From Priestia taiwanensis (GTDB lineage: Bacteria; Bacillota; Bacilli; Bacillales; Bacillaceae_G): 64,000 nucleotides of DNA. Position 1 is the first letter of the stretch. Each line of letters begins with the position of its first letter. Of the stretch, positions 17,561-26,690 are shown piece after piece. The stretch is from NCBI RefSeq assembly GCF_014638355.1, contig NZ_BMFK01000002.1:62001-126000 (forward strand). Direction: 5' to 3'. The position numbers and the translations under genes were made by a program. The notes beneath the pieces were generated by a model. That model saw only the letters and a list, made by a program, of their open reading frames with translations. It was not told the origin of the DNA and made no database searches.

Positions 17561-19696
17561 CTAGTTCTTCTCCTCAGGATATTTAATCCTCGAATGGAAC
17601 GTTCCGTTTAACGTCTCGCATAACGCTCGACTTACTAATTCCAGCTCCTTAAACGTTAAGTCACATTCACTAAACTGACCGTCTTGTAGCCTATCTTTAA
17701 TAATGGACTTTACGAGCGCCTCAATCTTCTCCGGTGTCGGCGGTGTTAAAGAACGAACGGCCGCTTCTACACTGTCTGCAATGCCTACAACGGCTGCTTC
17801 CTTAGACATAGCCTTCGGTCCCGGATAACGGAAATCATCTTCACAAACCGTCTCATCATTTTCTTTCGCCTTGTAGTAAAAGTATTTCAAGAAGGTTGTC
17901 CCATGATGTTGTGCCGCAATATCGACAATCTCACTTGGAATATGATTTTTCTTAAGCAACGCTACCCCGTCCGTTACATGTGCAATGATTATATCTTTAC
18001 TCTGTTGTGACGTCAATGAATCATGTGGATTTTCCATACCCATTTGGTTTTCAATAAAGTAATAAGGGTGGAACGTTTTTCCAATATCATGATAGTATGC
18101 ACCAACCCGCGCTAATAATCCATCTGCTCCAATCGCCTCACACGCAACTTCAGATAAATTAGCGACCATAATACTATGGTGGTATGTTCCTGGCGCTTCT
18201 AGTAGCACTTTTCTTAACAATGGGTGGTTTGGACTTGCTAAATCGATTAGCTTCAAACTTGAAATCATACCAAATCCATCTTCTAAATAAGGGACTAGTC
18301 CGATAGTTAAAATGGATGCTATCATGCCGGAACCGGCTGCTGTTAGTATATATATACCAAATTCTTTCCACTCATAATGACCACTCTTAATTAATAATAG
18401 ACATAGAACAAGTACAATATTGAAAAGCGCTAAAAATGCTCCTGTCCGTAGTAACATTACGCTTCGTTTCCGTTCCGTCAAAAACATAGGTGCCGCTAAT
18501 GAACTTAACAATACATAAATTCCCATCGAGAAATTAAACGTGCCTGTAATTCCTTCGTTAAATAAAATACTCGCCCAAATAGAGAGCAATGCACTCGTAA
18601 TGAAAACCATTCTTTTATGGACAAGTAAATATACAAGCATTGTACCTAAGCCAGATGGAATGAGATAGGCAACAACTGTATATTCGTTCTTTTGAAACAA
18701 GCTAACACCTTTCATCAATCCTAGCATAATAAGTAGAATCATCACATATACTAGTATGTGTGGCTTGTCTTTCACTTCTAACAATCCGAACGTCTTCAAT
18801 TGATAATGAATTAAATATAAAGAGATAGATACAAGTAATAATAATCCTATATAAGCTTGGTAATCATTGTCATTTTCTAACAGACCTACCAGCTCTAATT
18901 GGCGATATATATCATCTGTAATTTTTTGCTTTTCATTAACAATGATTTGCCCCTCTAAGATAAAGACGGGTTCTACATTATTTTTCGCTTGCTCCTTCTT
19001 TTCAGCCGTCTTCTCTGCATCATACACGATGTTTGCAACGATACGACTTTTCCCAATTATTAAAATAGCATCTTGTAATTGCGGACTTATATTTTGCTTT
19101 CTTAGATCAACCTCAAATTCTTCGTGAGCATTATAAGTTTCAGTAGTACTCATTTCCTTTTCCATTAACTCACTGACTTTTGCTTCGGTAAATTCTCTCA
19201 CTATATTTAAGTCTTTTTTAGATGCCTTCAGAATAGTCGAAATATCATTATCCGATAAGTCCTGATTTAACTCTAGTGGCAAACCATCTCGTACTTTCCT
19301 TACTTGACCTGCTAACTTCTCTGCCTCTGGAAGGGGAGATTCACCTAAATGATTATTACTTTCTTCAGAGGTCTGTACCTCTTCAATTGTTTTAAAAAAT
19401 TCGGTAATAATTTTAATTTGTTCTTTTTCGATTTCCCCGTTCAATGAATACTGCCTTACTTCTTTTTTAGCAGCTTCTTCTTTTCTTTTTGCTGTTACCT
19501 CTTTATCTTCTACAGTACGTGGTGAAATAATTGCTTGCTCTGCGCTTTTCCCCTTTTCCACATTTAGTTGAGCAGGTTTCACATTAGGAAGTAATCCTAT
19601 GTACATCACGCAACCTATTAATCCATATAAAAACCACCTAAAAGCCGTTGATTTCTGATATTTCTTAAGGGAACTAAAAAAAGATTGTACAGACAT
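17561..19696 (-). CDS. pgpH: Cyclic-di-AMP phosphodiesterase PgpH (7TM-HD protein)
   Basis: 711 residues from the start MSVQSFFSSLKK at 19696, equal to B. subtilis YqfF. An in-frame start 13 codons earlier is less likely. Architecture: an N-terminal membrane helix (~20-40), a large extracytoplasmic domain to ~270, seven membrane helices (~280-465), and a C-terminal cytoplasmic HD domain. The HD domain carries PGTYHHSIMVANL, GAYYHDIGK (HD pair), IIAHVTDG and AQHHGTT metal ligands. It hydrolyses c-di-AMP to pApA. Operon phoH-pgpH-ybeY-dgkA-era. Confidence 0.95.
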   Translation of the reverse strand: MSVQSFFSSLKKYQKSTAFRWFLYGLIGCVMYIGLLPNVKPAQLNVEKGKSAEQAIISPRTVEDKEVTAKRKEEAAKKEVRQYSLNGEIEKEQIKIITEFFKTIEEVQTSEESNNHLGESPLPEAEKLAGQVRKVRDGLPLELNQDLSDNDISTILKASKKDLNIVREFTEAKVSELMEKEMSTTETYNAHEEFEVDLRKQNISPQLQDAILIIGKSRIVANIVYDAEKTAEKKEQAKNNVEPVFILEGQIIVNEKQKITDDIYRQLELVGLLENDNDYQAYIGLLLLVSISLYLIHYQLKTFGLLEVKDKPHILVYVMILLIMLGLMKGVSLFQKNEYTVVAYLIPSGLGTMLVYLLVHKRMVFITSALLSIWASILFNEGITGTFNFSMGIYVLLSSLAAPMFLTERKRSVMLLRTGAFLALFNIVLVLCLLLIKSGHYEWKEFGIYILTAAGSGMIASILTIGLVPYLEDGFGMISSLKLIDLASPNHPLLRKVLLEAPGTYHHSIMVANLSEVACEAIGADGLLARVGAYYHDIGKTFHPYYFIENQMGMENPHDSLTSQQSKDIIIAHVTDGVALLKKNHIPSEIVDIAAQHHGTTFLKYFYYKAKENDETVCEDDFRYPGPKAMSKEAAVVGIADSVEAAVRSLTPPTPEKIEALVKSIIKDRLQDGQFSECDLTFKELELVSRALCETLNGTFHSRIKYPEEKN

Positions 19697-19797
19697 GCTC
19701 TCTATTCCTTCCTTCTCTCTATTCACTTGAAACAAAAAGGACCCTTAACTTAACAGAAGGGTCACCTTGTATCCTTATCCATAATGGCATACATCAT

Positions 19798-20760
19798 CTA
19801 AACTTCTACTTCATCGTAAGCTTGAATAATTTTCTGGACAAGTGGATGACGTACAACATCTGATTGTTCTAAGTGAACAAACGAGATTCCAGATACCCCT
19901 TTTAACACTTGATCTGCAAGTTTCAATCCTGACTTCACACCTTTTGGTAAGTCAATTTGCGAAGTATCACCTGTGATGATCATCTTTGAATCAAACCCTA
20001 AGCGCGTAAGGAACATTTTCATTTGTGCAGATGTTGTGTTCTGCGCCTCATCTAGTATAACATACGCATCATCTAATGTTCGTCCTCTCATATAAGCAAG
20101 AGGTGCAATTTCAATTGTTCCGCGCTCAATCATTCGTTGTGTATGTTCCTGTCCTAATACATCATGTAACGCGTCATATAAAGGGCGTAAGTATGGATCT
20201 ACTTTCTCCTTTAAATCTCCTGGCAAGAATCCTAAACTCTCCCCAGCTTCAACAGCTGGTCTTGTCAAAATAATTCGTTTCACAGAACCGCTCTTTAATG
20301 CTTGAACAGCCATAACAACTGCTAAATATGTCTTCCCCGTTCCTGCCGGCCCAATTCCAAATACTAGATCATTGCGCTTCATTGCTTGAATGTATTGACG
20401 CTGACCTAACGTCTTAACACGTATTGGTTTTCCTTTGACATTTTTAATAATTTCTTCACTGTACATTTCTTCAAAATGCTCGATATTTCCCTTCAGCGCC
20501 AAGCTAATTGCATACGCTACATCACGCTCTGAGATGGAAATTCCTTTACGAATGACAAGGAGTAGATGTTTCAACACCTCTTCCACTAATGACACTTTCT
20601 CTTCGTCACCAGACACACTTACGCCTTCTCCACGTGTTACGATAGAAACATGCAACTGATCTTCTAAAATTTTCAAATGCTTATCATTAGTACCAAATAG
20701 CGCAATTGCTTCATTTGTATTCTCTAATTGTTGCTTAATCGTTAATAACTCTTCAGACAT
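19798..20760 (-). CDS. phoH: PhoH-like ATPase
   Basis: 320 residues. N-terminal KH-like region (~15-75). P-loop ATPase core with Walker A GPAGTGKT (137-144), ILTRPAVEAGE, and Walker B VILDEAQN, then TGDTSQIDLP. PhoH is a predicted RNA-linked ATPase, often beside ybeY as here; its molecular role is not firmly known. It follows yqfD by 3 bases. Confidence 0.94.
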   Translation of the reverse strand: MSEELLTIKQQLENTNEAIALFGTNDKHLKILEDQLHVSIVTRGEGVSVSGDEEKVSLVEEVLKHLLLVIRKGISISERDVAYAISLALKGNIEHFEEMYSEEIIKNVKGKPIRVKTLGQRQYIQAMKRNDLVFGIGPAGTGKTYLAVVMAVQALKSGSVKRIILTRPAVEAGESLGFLPGDLKEKVDPYLRPLYDALHDVLGQEHTQRMIERGTIEIAPLAYMRGRTLDDAYVILDEAQNTTSAQMKMFLTRLGFDSKMIITGDTSQIDLPKGVKSGLKLADQVLKGVSGISFVHLEQSDVVRHPLVQKIIQAYDEVEV

Positions 20761-20763
20761 TAA

Positions 20764-21948
20764 TCAATCTCCTTGCACAATAGATTGTGGTACAGCAATA
20801 TTTTCAACCACCTGAAAAAGTATTGTTAGTTTAACTTTACCATTCTCTACCGATTGACGCAAAACTTTTTCCCCTTTTATTCGTGCAAATTCGTCTAATT
20901 TCCCTTGTATTTCTTTTCTAGCTATTTCTTTCCCTACCGTAATTGCTTCCTTCATTTTATACTCTCGTTCCGTATGCTCTTCTTCCCTAAGAATCTCTCT
21001 TTCATACTGAATAGGTAATTCCCATCCTAGAAAGCGAAATGGGGATTCCACAGTTTCCTTGTTAGAGAGCGTATACTCATCTTGCCCAAAACCCCATATC
21101 TTTACTTTCCACGGTCCGATATGTAAATAATGGGAACGTTTTTCTTCTCCTGTATATACATTAAGCGCAGATTTCAACGGGACTTCGACAACTGAAAAAT
21201 CCCACGTTTCACCTAGCACAACACCGGTCGCGGGGACGTATACTTGTTGAGTCTCAGTTCCCATTGCACCAGACACCAATATATCCCCTTTATTCACCAC
21301 TTGATTTTCTTGTACAACTGCTTTACCAGTATCCACTAATACTTGTTTCACAACTCCTTTTTTAGCTGCAACTAAATGCTGCGGGGGAAGGTCCTCATAC
21401 CTTTCTGGTTCATTCTTTTCTACCACCTGAAAATGGAAGGTCGTCCCATTTAATTGCACACCAATCCACGTAATAGAAGAAATTTGATTCGTTAACTTTT
21501 TCTGAATCGCTTCTTTGTCATCTAATGTGAATTGTAAACTACCTACTTTCACTCCCATTTTTCTTAGTTCTTGGCGGATTAAGGATTCTGTTTCTGGCGT
21601 GGCCCCTTTAATTTGAACACTCCATATCATATTAGAAAGAAGAAAGATAATAACCAAAAAAGCAAACAACCCTCCTAAAAAACCACTGTTTCGCAATAAC
21701 TTCTTCCACTTGAAAGGAATTCCTGAACGCTTCTTAAATGAAATATCACATTCGTGCTTCCTACGAACACGACGAATAAGAGAAATATCTTTAATGCGGA
21801 CACAACATGTGATTTTCTCCTCTTTACTATGCACATCCCAGACATAGACACCTCGTCTTACACAATCATTAATAAACCGCTCTAAGCCTCGTCCACTAAT
21901 TTCCATCTCAACATACCCAGAAAAAAACGTTATCCAATGATTCTTCAT
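20764..21948 (-). CDS. yqfD: Sporulation protein YqfD
   Basis: 394 residues from MKNHWITFFSGY at 21948, which has GGGGAGGA just upstream; a 15-codon longer form is disfavoured. One transmembrane helix at ~80-100 anchors a large external part (SpoIVA-independent YqfD family). In B. subtilis yqfC and yqfD are sigma-E genes needed for full sporulation, linked to the SpoIIQ/SpoIIIA region in later work. Here yqfC precedes yqfD by 103 bases on the same strand. I did not identify a sigma-E promoter with confidence. Confidence 0.9.
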   Translation of the reverse strand: MKNHWITFFSGYVEMEISGRGLERFINDCVRRGVYVWDVHSKEEKITCCVRIKDISLIRRVRRKHECDISFKKRSGIPFKWKKLLRNSGFLGGLFAFLVIIFLLSNMIWSVQIKGATPETESLIRQELRKMGVKVGSLQFTLDDKEAIQKKLTNQISSITWIGVQLNGTTFHFQVVEKNEPERYEDLPPQHLVAAKKGVVKQVLVDTGKAVVQENQVVNKGDILVSGAMGTETQQVYVPATGVVLGETWDFSVVEVPLKSALNVYTGEEKRSHYLHIGPWKVKIWGFGQDEYTLSNKETVESPFRFLGWELPIQYEREILREEEHTEREYKMKEAITVGKEIARKEIQGKLDEFARIKGEKVLRQSVENGKVKLTILFQVVENIAVPQSIVQGD

Positions 21949-22051
21949 AAAGTCCTCCCCTAAATAAATCCTATATCCTCTTAGAAGCATCACTTGTTGT
22001 ATCTAATCATTAGAACATTGTTTAATGGAGAAAACTCCATTAAACAATGTT

Positions 22052-22336
22052 TCATTCATTGTCAATAAAAAAAACATGTTCAATATTTCCCTCTAATAAA
22101 ATCTCTTCTGGTAAAATTGTCTTAATAACAAACGAATTCCCTTTAATAAATAACTGCCCGTGTTTAAGTAAGATACGAAATTCCGTATCTGTAAATACAA
22201 GCAATCCACGGTGGTTTTCAATATATATATGTAACTGTCCAATCATCGTAATGCGAGGCAAATCCATAATAACATCAACAGGTAGGTCTGCCTTCTTCAT
22301 TAGCCAATTCTTCATTTGTTGTTGCCATTTCCCCAT
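22052..22336 (-). CDS. yqfC: Sporulation protein YqfC
   Basis: 94 residues, YabP/YqfC family beta-rich protein: LPVDVIMDLPRITMIGQLHIYIENHRGLLVF and KHGQLFIKGNSFVIK are typical of the fold. RBS GGGGGTC to AGAC region is upstream of 22336 (AGACCCCCC on the plus strand gives GGGGGGTCT on the minus). Pairs with yqfD downstream. In B. subtilis the next upstream genes are yqfB, floA and yqeZ; here yqeY comes next. Confidence 0.9.
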   Translation of the reverse strand: MGKWQQQMKNWLMKKADLPVDVIMDLPRITMIGQLHIYIENHRGLLVFTDTEFRILLKHGQLFIKGNSFVIKTILPEEILLEGNIEHVFFIDNE

Positions 22337-22488
22337 AAGAAGACCCCCCTCATCTCATATGTATGAATGAGCGGTTTCCAATAGCACTACAAAGTGAAAT
22401 TCCACATTCTACAAAATGTATATACCAAAACGAAATATAGGCATCTTTTATCTCTATATTATCTTTCTAAAGAAATGAGCCCATAAAA

Positions 22489-22518
22489 AAAAGAAACGTC
22501 ATTTTATGACGTTTCTTT
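22489..22518 (-). terminator. Terminator downstream of yqeY
   Basis: Perfect 12-bp stem AAAGAAACGTCA / TGACGTTTCTTT followed by T8 on the minus strand. It isolates rpsU-yqeY from yqfC. Confidence 0.88.
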
Positions 22519-22519
22519 T

Positions 22520-22966
22520 TCATGAGAGTTGTTGAGCTACTACCTTGTTCACAAGTGATCCTTCTGCTTTACCTTTTAACTTCGGCATAACAGCACTCAT
22601 CACTTTTCCCATGTCAGCTTTCGAAGAAGCACCGATTTCTGAAATTGTTGCTTTGACAATTTCAATAACCTCTTCTTCAGAAAGTTGCTCCGGCATGTAC
22701 GTTTCTAAAACAACAATTTCATTTTTGAGTTTATCAACAAGGTCTGTACGACCTGCTTTTTCAAATTCAAGGAGGGAGTCTTTGCGTTGTTTTAGTTCAC
22801 GTGCTAAAACTGTTAACTCTTCATCTTGAGAAAGTTCCTGTTTTCCATGCTTAATTCCTTCATTTTGAAGTGAAGCTTTAACCATACGAATAACAGTTAA
22901 TCTTTCTTTCTCTTTGTTCTTCATCGCCTGTTTCATATCATCGTTTAAACGAGTGAGAAGACTCAT
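22520..22966 (-). CDS. yqeY: GatB/YqeY domain protein
   Basis: 148 residues, the free-standing YqeY form of the GatB C-terminal tRNA-binding-like domain: [24 protein letters not shown], then [14 protein letters not shown] and [21 protein letters not shown]. The exact role is unknown, perhaps tRNA-linked. It follows rpsU by 14 bases, the same pair as in B. subtilis. Confidence 0.92.
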   Translation of the reverse strand: MSLLTRLNDDMKQAMKNKEKERLTVIRMVKASLQNEGIKHGKQELSQDEELTVLARELKQRKDSLLEFEKAGRTDLVDKLKNEIVVLETYMPEQLSEEEVIEIVKATISEIGASSKADMGKVMSAVMPKLKGKAEGSLVNKVVAQQLS

Positions 22967-22980
22967 AGATACACCCTCTC

Positions 22981-23154
22981 TTAGAATTTACGCTTTCTAG
23001 CTGCCTCAGACTTTTTCTTACGTTTTACGCTTGGCTTTTCATAAAACTCACGCTTTCTTGCCTCAGCAAGTGTACCAGTTTTAGAAACTGCTCTCTTAAA
23101 ACGACGAAGTGCATCCTCTAAAGATTCGTTTTTGCGAACTACTGTTTTAGACAT
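22981..23154 (-). CDS. rpsU: 30S ribosomal protein bS21
   Basis: 57 residues: begins [20 protein letters not shown] and ends in a strongly basic tail ([13 protein letters not shown]), the standard S21. It sits near the 3' end of 16S rRNA and helps initiation. RBS AGGGAGGGAA is upstream of the ATG at 23154. First gene of rpsU-yqeY. Confidence 0.97.
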   Translation of the reverse strand: MSKTVVRKNESLEDALRRFKRAVSKTGTLAEARKREFYEKPSVKRKKKSEAARKRKF

Positions 23155-23371
23155 TTTTATTTCCCTCCCTCCAAAACATTCACTTACATCAATAAATCAA
23201 TCCATGTAAAAAGACATATCTTTCAACAGGTCTTTTACGATTATAATATATTCACTTCTATTTGGTCAACCACAAAAAACGTCCGTTTCTTCTTTTATCT
23301 ATCTTTTTTCGACCAAATCCACCACATTTATGCAGATTGTGTAGGTTTTATATCGATAAGGAACAAAGAAA

Positions 23372-23396
23372 AGCTATCTGTTCCTCACAGATAGCT
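23372..23396 (-). terminator. Terminator downstream of deoC
   Basis: AGCTATCTGT / ACAGATAGCT stem with a 5-base loop, then TTTTCTTTG on the minus strand. Confidence 0.85.
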
Positions 23397-23405
23397 CTAT
23401 TTATC

Positions 23406-24074
23406 TTAGTAATCAGTTGTTGACTGCTTACCTTGCATGATTACTACACCAGAACTTGTTCCGATACGTGTAGCTCCTACTTTCACCATATCTTCCATAC
23501 CTTGTAGGTCACGTACTCCACCAGATGCTTTCACTCCGATGTCAGGACCTACTGTTTTTCTCATTAATGCAACATCTTCAATTGTTGCTCCACCAGTTGA
23601 GAAGCCAGTCGATGTTTTCACATAGTTAGCGCCTGCTTTTACACATAATTCACAAGCACGAACTTTTTCTTCTTCTGTTAATAAACATGTTTCAATGATT
23701 ACTTTTACTAATGTTCCGTTTGCAGCTTCTACAACTGCACGGATATCACGTTCAACAAGCTCATCGTTTTTGTCTTTTAATGCACCGATATTGATAACCA
23801 TATCAACTTCTGTTGCACCTTTTGCAATCGCATCTTTCGTTTCAAAACCTTTTGTTTCTGGCGTATTTGCTCCTAATGGGAAGCCAATAACTGTACATAC
23901 ATCTACGCCTGAACCTTTTAATAACTCTGCTGCTGTTTCAATCCAAGTTGGATTTACACATACAGAAGCGAAGTTATTTTCTTTTGCTTCTTGGCATAAT
24001 GTAATGATTTGCTCTTTCTTTGTATCTGCTTTCAATACTGTGTGGTCGATTAATTTTGAAAAGTTAGTTGTCAT
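23406..24074 (-). CDS. deoC: Deoxyribose-phosphate aldolase DeoC
   Basis: 222 residues from [14 protein letters not shown] at 24074, with AAAGGGG 8 bases before it. A 23-codon in-frame extension runs back through the operator and is rejected. Class I aldolase splitting 2-deoxyribose-5-phosphate to acetaldehyde and glyceraldehyde-3-phosphate. Motifs: [31 protein letters not shown], and the Schiff-base Lys in YVKTSTGFS. Here it stands alone, without the nupC/pdp partners of B. subtilis. Confidence 0.96.
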   Translation of the reverse strand: MTTNFSKLIDHTVLKADTKKEQIITLCQEAKENNFASVCVNPTWIETAAELLKGSGVDVCTVIGFPLGANTPETKGFETKDAIAKGATEVDMVINIGALKDKNDELVERDIRAVVEAANGTLVKVIIETCLLTEEEKVRACELCVKAGANYVKTSTGFSTGGATIEDVALMRKTVGPDIGVKASGGVRDLQGMEDMVKVGATRIGTSSGVVIMQGKQSTTDY

Positions 24075-24095
24075 ACATCTGACCCCTTTCGTATG

Positions 24096-24111
24096 TAATA
24101 AACGTTTATTA
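24096..24111. promoter_or_regulatory. 16-bp palindromic operator at deoC
   Basis: TAATAAACGTTTATTA, a perfect palindrome. It begins where a minus-strand TATAAT (-10, 24111-24116) ends, so it would cover the deoC transcription start. It is probably a repressor site. It recurs with one mismatch upstream of holA (44630-44645). Confidence 0.6.
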
Positions 24112-24122
24112 TTATAACATAT

Positions 24123-24136
24123 TTTTAGCGCTTTCA
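24123..24136 (-). promoter_or_regulatory. cre-like catabolite repression site upstream of deoC
   Basis: TGAAAGCGCTAAAA on the minus strand matches the CcpA cre consensus (TGWAANCGNTNWCA) except at one position. It overlaps where the -35 of the deoC promoter would be. Carbon catabolite control of deoC is known in B. subtilis. Confidence 0.55.
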
Positions 24137-24281
24137 TAGACATAATTACAACATTTTTTTATTATCTTCATCATTTGTTATTCCTTTTTTGCCAATATTA
24201 TCTATCATTCTTTCTAGTAAACTTTTAATTCTATCTTTTTTCTCTACTACATAGACTAGAAATAGAGAAGGAGTTGATCGT

Positions 24282-25418
24282 GTGATTTATATCCAAAATA
24301 TAAAAATTCGTAAGTTAATATTCATCCTCTTTTTAATCGTCTGCTTTGTGTTCTTACTTTCCTCCTTATTCGTAACTGCAATGAAGAATACAAAATCATT
24401 TGATTTAAACCAATTGCTCCGCCCCCTTTCTTCAGATGCTTTTATGATGGCGCTAGAGAAAGAAAATCACTACTTTGCAGAGCCCTATTTCAAAGAAAAC
24501 AAGCGTGACTCACTCTCTTCCTTAGCTCTTTCCATGACGACAAATATTCAATTTGATGATATCCGTAGCCTTATTCGTACAGAACTCCCTGGATATAGTA
24601 GCTTCTATTCTCCTATTAGTAGTGATGACGACTTTACAACAATGCCAGAAGAAGAAAATGTAACAATGGAAGAATTAGCAAAAGAGAGAGAAGTTGATAT
24701 AGGCAGTATTAGAAAAGCACAAGAAAGTAACAAACCAACTGAAACCCCACCACCCACTCAAACAACGAGTGGAAAAAAAGTTGCCTTTATTTATCACTCA
24801 CATAGCCGAGAATCCTTCCTCCCACTACTACCAGGGGTAACAAATCCAGATCATGCATCTAGTCCAAAAGCAAACGTATCATTATTAGGAGAGCGATTGA
24901 AAAGTGAACTAGAAAAACACGGTATTGGAGCTGAACAAGATAAAACAGACATTGTACAACTACTTCTTAACAATAAACTAACATACGGGAGTTCCTATAC
25001 GATGTCACGTAAAGTTGTACAAGAAGCAATGAAAACAAATAATGACATTCAATATTTAATAGACATTCATCGTGATAGTGCACGTAAAAATTCCACAACA
25101 GTGGAAATCAATGGGCAAACATACGCAAAAGTGTATTTCGTCGTTGGGATGGATAATAAAAATTATGCTACAAATTTAAACTTAGCAACTTCCATCCATA
25201 ATGAACTTAATAAAAAATATAAAGGAATTAGTCGTGATGTCTATAAAAAATCACGTAAAATGGGAAACGGCATTTACAATCAAGACCTTTCACCAAATTC
25301 TCTCCTCATCGAGATTGGTGGCGTTGACAACACATTGGACGAGCTATATCGCACAGTAGATCTTCTTGCCGAAATCATTAGCGACTACTATTGGAAAGAC
25401 GCAAAAGTAAATAATTAA
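24282..25418 (+). CDS. spoIIP: Stage II sporulation protein P (SpoIIP)
   Basis: 378 residues, GTG start at 24282 after GAAGGAG. N-terminal membrane anchor (~10-34), a poorly conserved stalk to ~165, then the SpoIIP amidase/endopeptidase domain. Catalytic motifs: IYHSHSRESFLP (metal His at ~168-173), LIDIHRDSARK, and the C-terminal LLIEIGGVDNT. With SpoIID and SpoIIM it degrades septal peptidoglycan during engulfment. In B. subtilis spoIIP lies next to gpr; here the gpr region lacks it and the gene stands between deoC and a His-rich secreted protein gene. Confidence 0.92.
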   Translation: MIYIQNIKIRKLIFILFLIVCFVFLLSSLFVTAMKNTKSFDLNQLLRPLSSDAFMMALEKENHYFAEPYFKENKRDSLSSLALSMTTNIQFDDIRSLIRTELPGYSSFYSPISSDDDFTTMPEEENVTMEELAKEREVDIGSIRKAQESNKPTETPPPTQTTSGKKVAFIYHSHSRESFLPLLPGVTNPDHASSPKANVSLLGERLKSELEKHGIGAEQDKTDIVQLLLNNKLTYGSSYTMSRKVVQEAMKTNNDIQYLIDIHRDSARKNSTTVEINGQTYAKVYFVVGMDNKNYATNLNLATSIHNELNKKYKGISRDVYKKSRKMGNGIYNQDLSPNSLLIEIGGVDNTLDELYRTVDLLAEIISDYYWKDAKVNN

Positions 25419-25419
25419 A

Positions 25420-25447
25420 ACACTAAGAGGAAATCTCCTCTTAGTGT
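25420..25447. terminator. Bidirectional terminator between spoIIP and the convergent gene
   Basis: 12-bp stem ACACTAAGAGGA / TCCTCTTAGTGT, 4-base loop. It overlaps the stop codon of the minus-strand gene at 25441. Confidence 0.75.
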
Positions 25448-25986
25448 TCTGTCTTCTTATGTTCCTTTTCACGTACTTCTTTCGCAATATCTCTCATTGA
25501 TTTCCCTTCAGTAGAAATGCCAAGTTCTTTCGCTTTTTGAAGTAACGCTTGTTTGCGATATTGCATTTTCTGTTGAACGATTTCTTTCGCAATATCTGCT
25601 AACGATTTTCCTTCTGTTGTGATATTCATTTCCTTCGCTTCTGCATAGATATCATTTTTATGTTGTTCTAACTTTTTTGCATAAATTTCTTTAATTAACT
25701 GCGGCATTGTCTTATTTGCCATATTAATACTTAATGCTTGTGACTCTTCTTTGATTTTCTCATCTACCTTTTCTTGATGCTGCTTTGGTAATTTATCATA
25801 ATATTGATCTGCATAGTACCAGAAGAATACTTGTTTATGCCATTCTTTATATTGATTGTTTACATCGCGCTCTAACTTGTCCATTTTATGATAGTGATGA
25901 CCATGACCATGTTCATGTGCCATCGCCCCCATGTTCATGCTTAATAAAAGACAAGAGATAGCAATCATCCATATTATTTTTTTCAT
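25441..25986 (-). CDS. Secreted protein with His-rich N-terminus and two internal repeats
   Basis: 181 residues with a Sec signal peptide (~1-23, ending AMA). The mature N-terminus is His-rich (HEHGHGHHYHK). Two ~35-residue C-terminal repeats align: EAKEMNITTEGKSLADIAKE and KAKELGISTEGKSMRDIAKE. Strongly charged and helical otherwise. Good RBS AAGGAGGAAA. I do not recognise the family by name; the repeat looks like a small helical module seen in Bacillus secreted proteins. The His cluster suggests metal binding (inference). Convergent with spoIIP; luxS lies upstream on the same strand. Confidence 0.7.
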   Translation of the reverse strand: MKKIIWMIAISCLLLSMNMGAMAHEHGHGHHYHKMDKLERDVNNQYKEWHKQVFFWYYADQYYDKLPKQHQEKVDEKIKEESQALSINMANKTMPQLIKEIYAKKLEQHKNDIYAEAKEMNITTEGKSLADIAKEIVQQKMQYRKQALLQKAKELGISTEGKSMRDIAKEVREKEHKKTEH

Positions 25987-26056
25987 AAATTTTCCTCCTT
26001 ATGTAACAACAGATACATATAGCATCCCCTTTACAAAAGAAATTATGTATAAAAAA

Positions 26057-26085
26057 AGAGAATATCTACAAAATAGACATTCTCT
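26057..26085 (-). terminator. Terminator downstream of luxS
   Basis: AGAGAATATCTA / TAGACATTCTCT stem, 5-base loop, T7 on the minus strand. Confidence 0.85.
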
Positions 26086-26093
26086 CTGTTTTC

Positions 26094-26570
26094 TTAAGAA
26101 GAAAATACTTTTTCTAACGACTCTTTATCATACGATAACCAGTAACGGAATAATTCTTTTGCTCCTTCTAAATCGTGCAACTTCGCTTGCCCACATTGTA
26201 ATTCATTCGCTGCTGGTACCTCTTCAATTTCTAAACCATCTTTCATTGTCTCTTCTAACACCTCAATAACTTCTCGTATCGTTGGTGTTCCGCTCACAAT
26301 TAAGTAATAACCAGTCTGGCATCCCATTGGTGAAACATCGATAATATCAAAATGATCGTATTTCTCGGAGTATTTACGGATATTGATCGCCAATAAGTGT
26401 TCAAGCGTATGAATAACACCTGTTTTTAGTGCTTGCTTGTTTGGTTGATAAAAGCGAATATCGTATTTATTTACGACACCATCGCTTCCTACCTTGTGTA
26501 CTCCGCAATGTCTTACGTATGGAGCTACCACAATTGTATGGTCTAAGTCAAAACTTTCTACTGAAGGCAT
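26094..26570 (-). CDS. luxS: S-ribosylhomocysteine lyase LuxS
   Basis: 158 residues. Fe/Zn-dependent enzyme that cleaves S-ribosylhomocysteine to homocysteine and DPD, the AI-2 precursor. Metal ligands H54 and H58 in HTLEH with catalytic E57, C84 in [10 protein letters not shown], and the third ligand C125 in [15 protein letters not shown] are all present. The sequence is noticeably different from the B. cereus protein as I remember it. It is a single-gene unit with a terminator on each side. Confidence 0.97.
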   Translation of the reverse strand: MPSVESFDLDHTIVVAPYVRHCGVHKVGSDGVVNKYDIRFYQPNKQALKTGVIHTLEHLLAINIRKYSEKYDHFDIIDVSPMGCQTGYYLIVSGTPTIREVIEVLEETMKDGLEIEEVPAANELQCGQAKLHDLEGAKELFRYWLSYDKESLEKVFSS

Positions 26571-26652
26571 CTATTCATCCCATCCTTTTTTATTAGATTA
26601 TTTTAAATAATATGACTACAATAGCTGAAAATCAACCATTTCATCATAAAAA

Positions 26653-26686
26653 AAGACCTTTTTGTACAACCGCACAAAAAGGTCTT
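26653..26686 (-). terminator. Terminator at the end of the hrcA-dnaK operon (after mtaB)
   Basis: AAGACCTTTTTGT / ACAAAAAGGTCTT 13-bp perfect stem with an 8-base loop and T7 on the minus strand. Confidence 0.88.
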
Positions 26687-26690
26687 CTCA

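Noticed and set aside
24075..24143. Longer DeoC N-terminus (23 codons)
   Set aside because: It would run through the promoter and the palindrome, and the family begins at [12 protein letters not shown].
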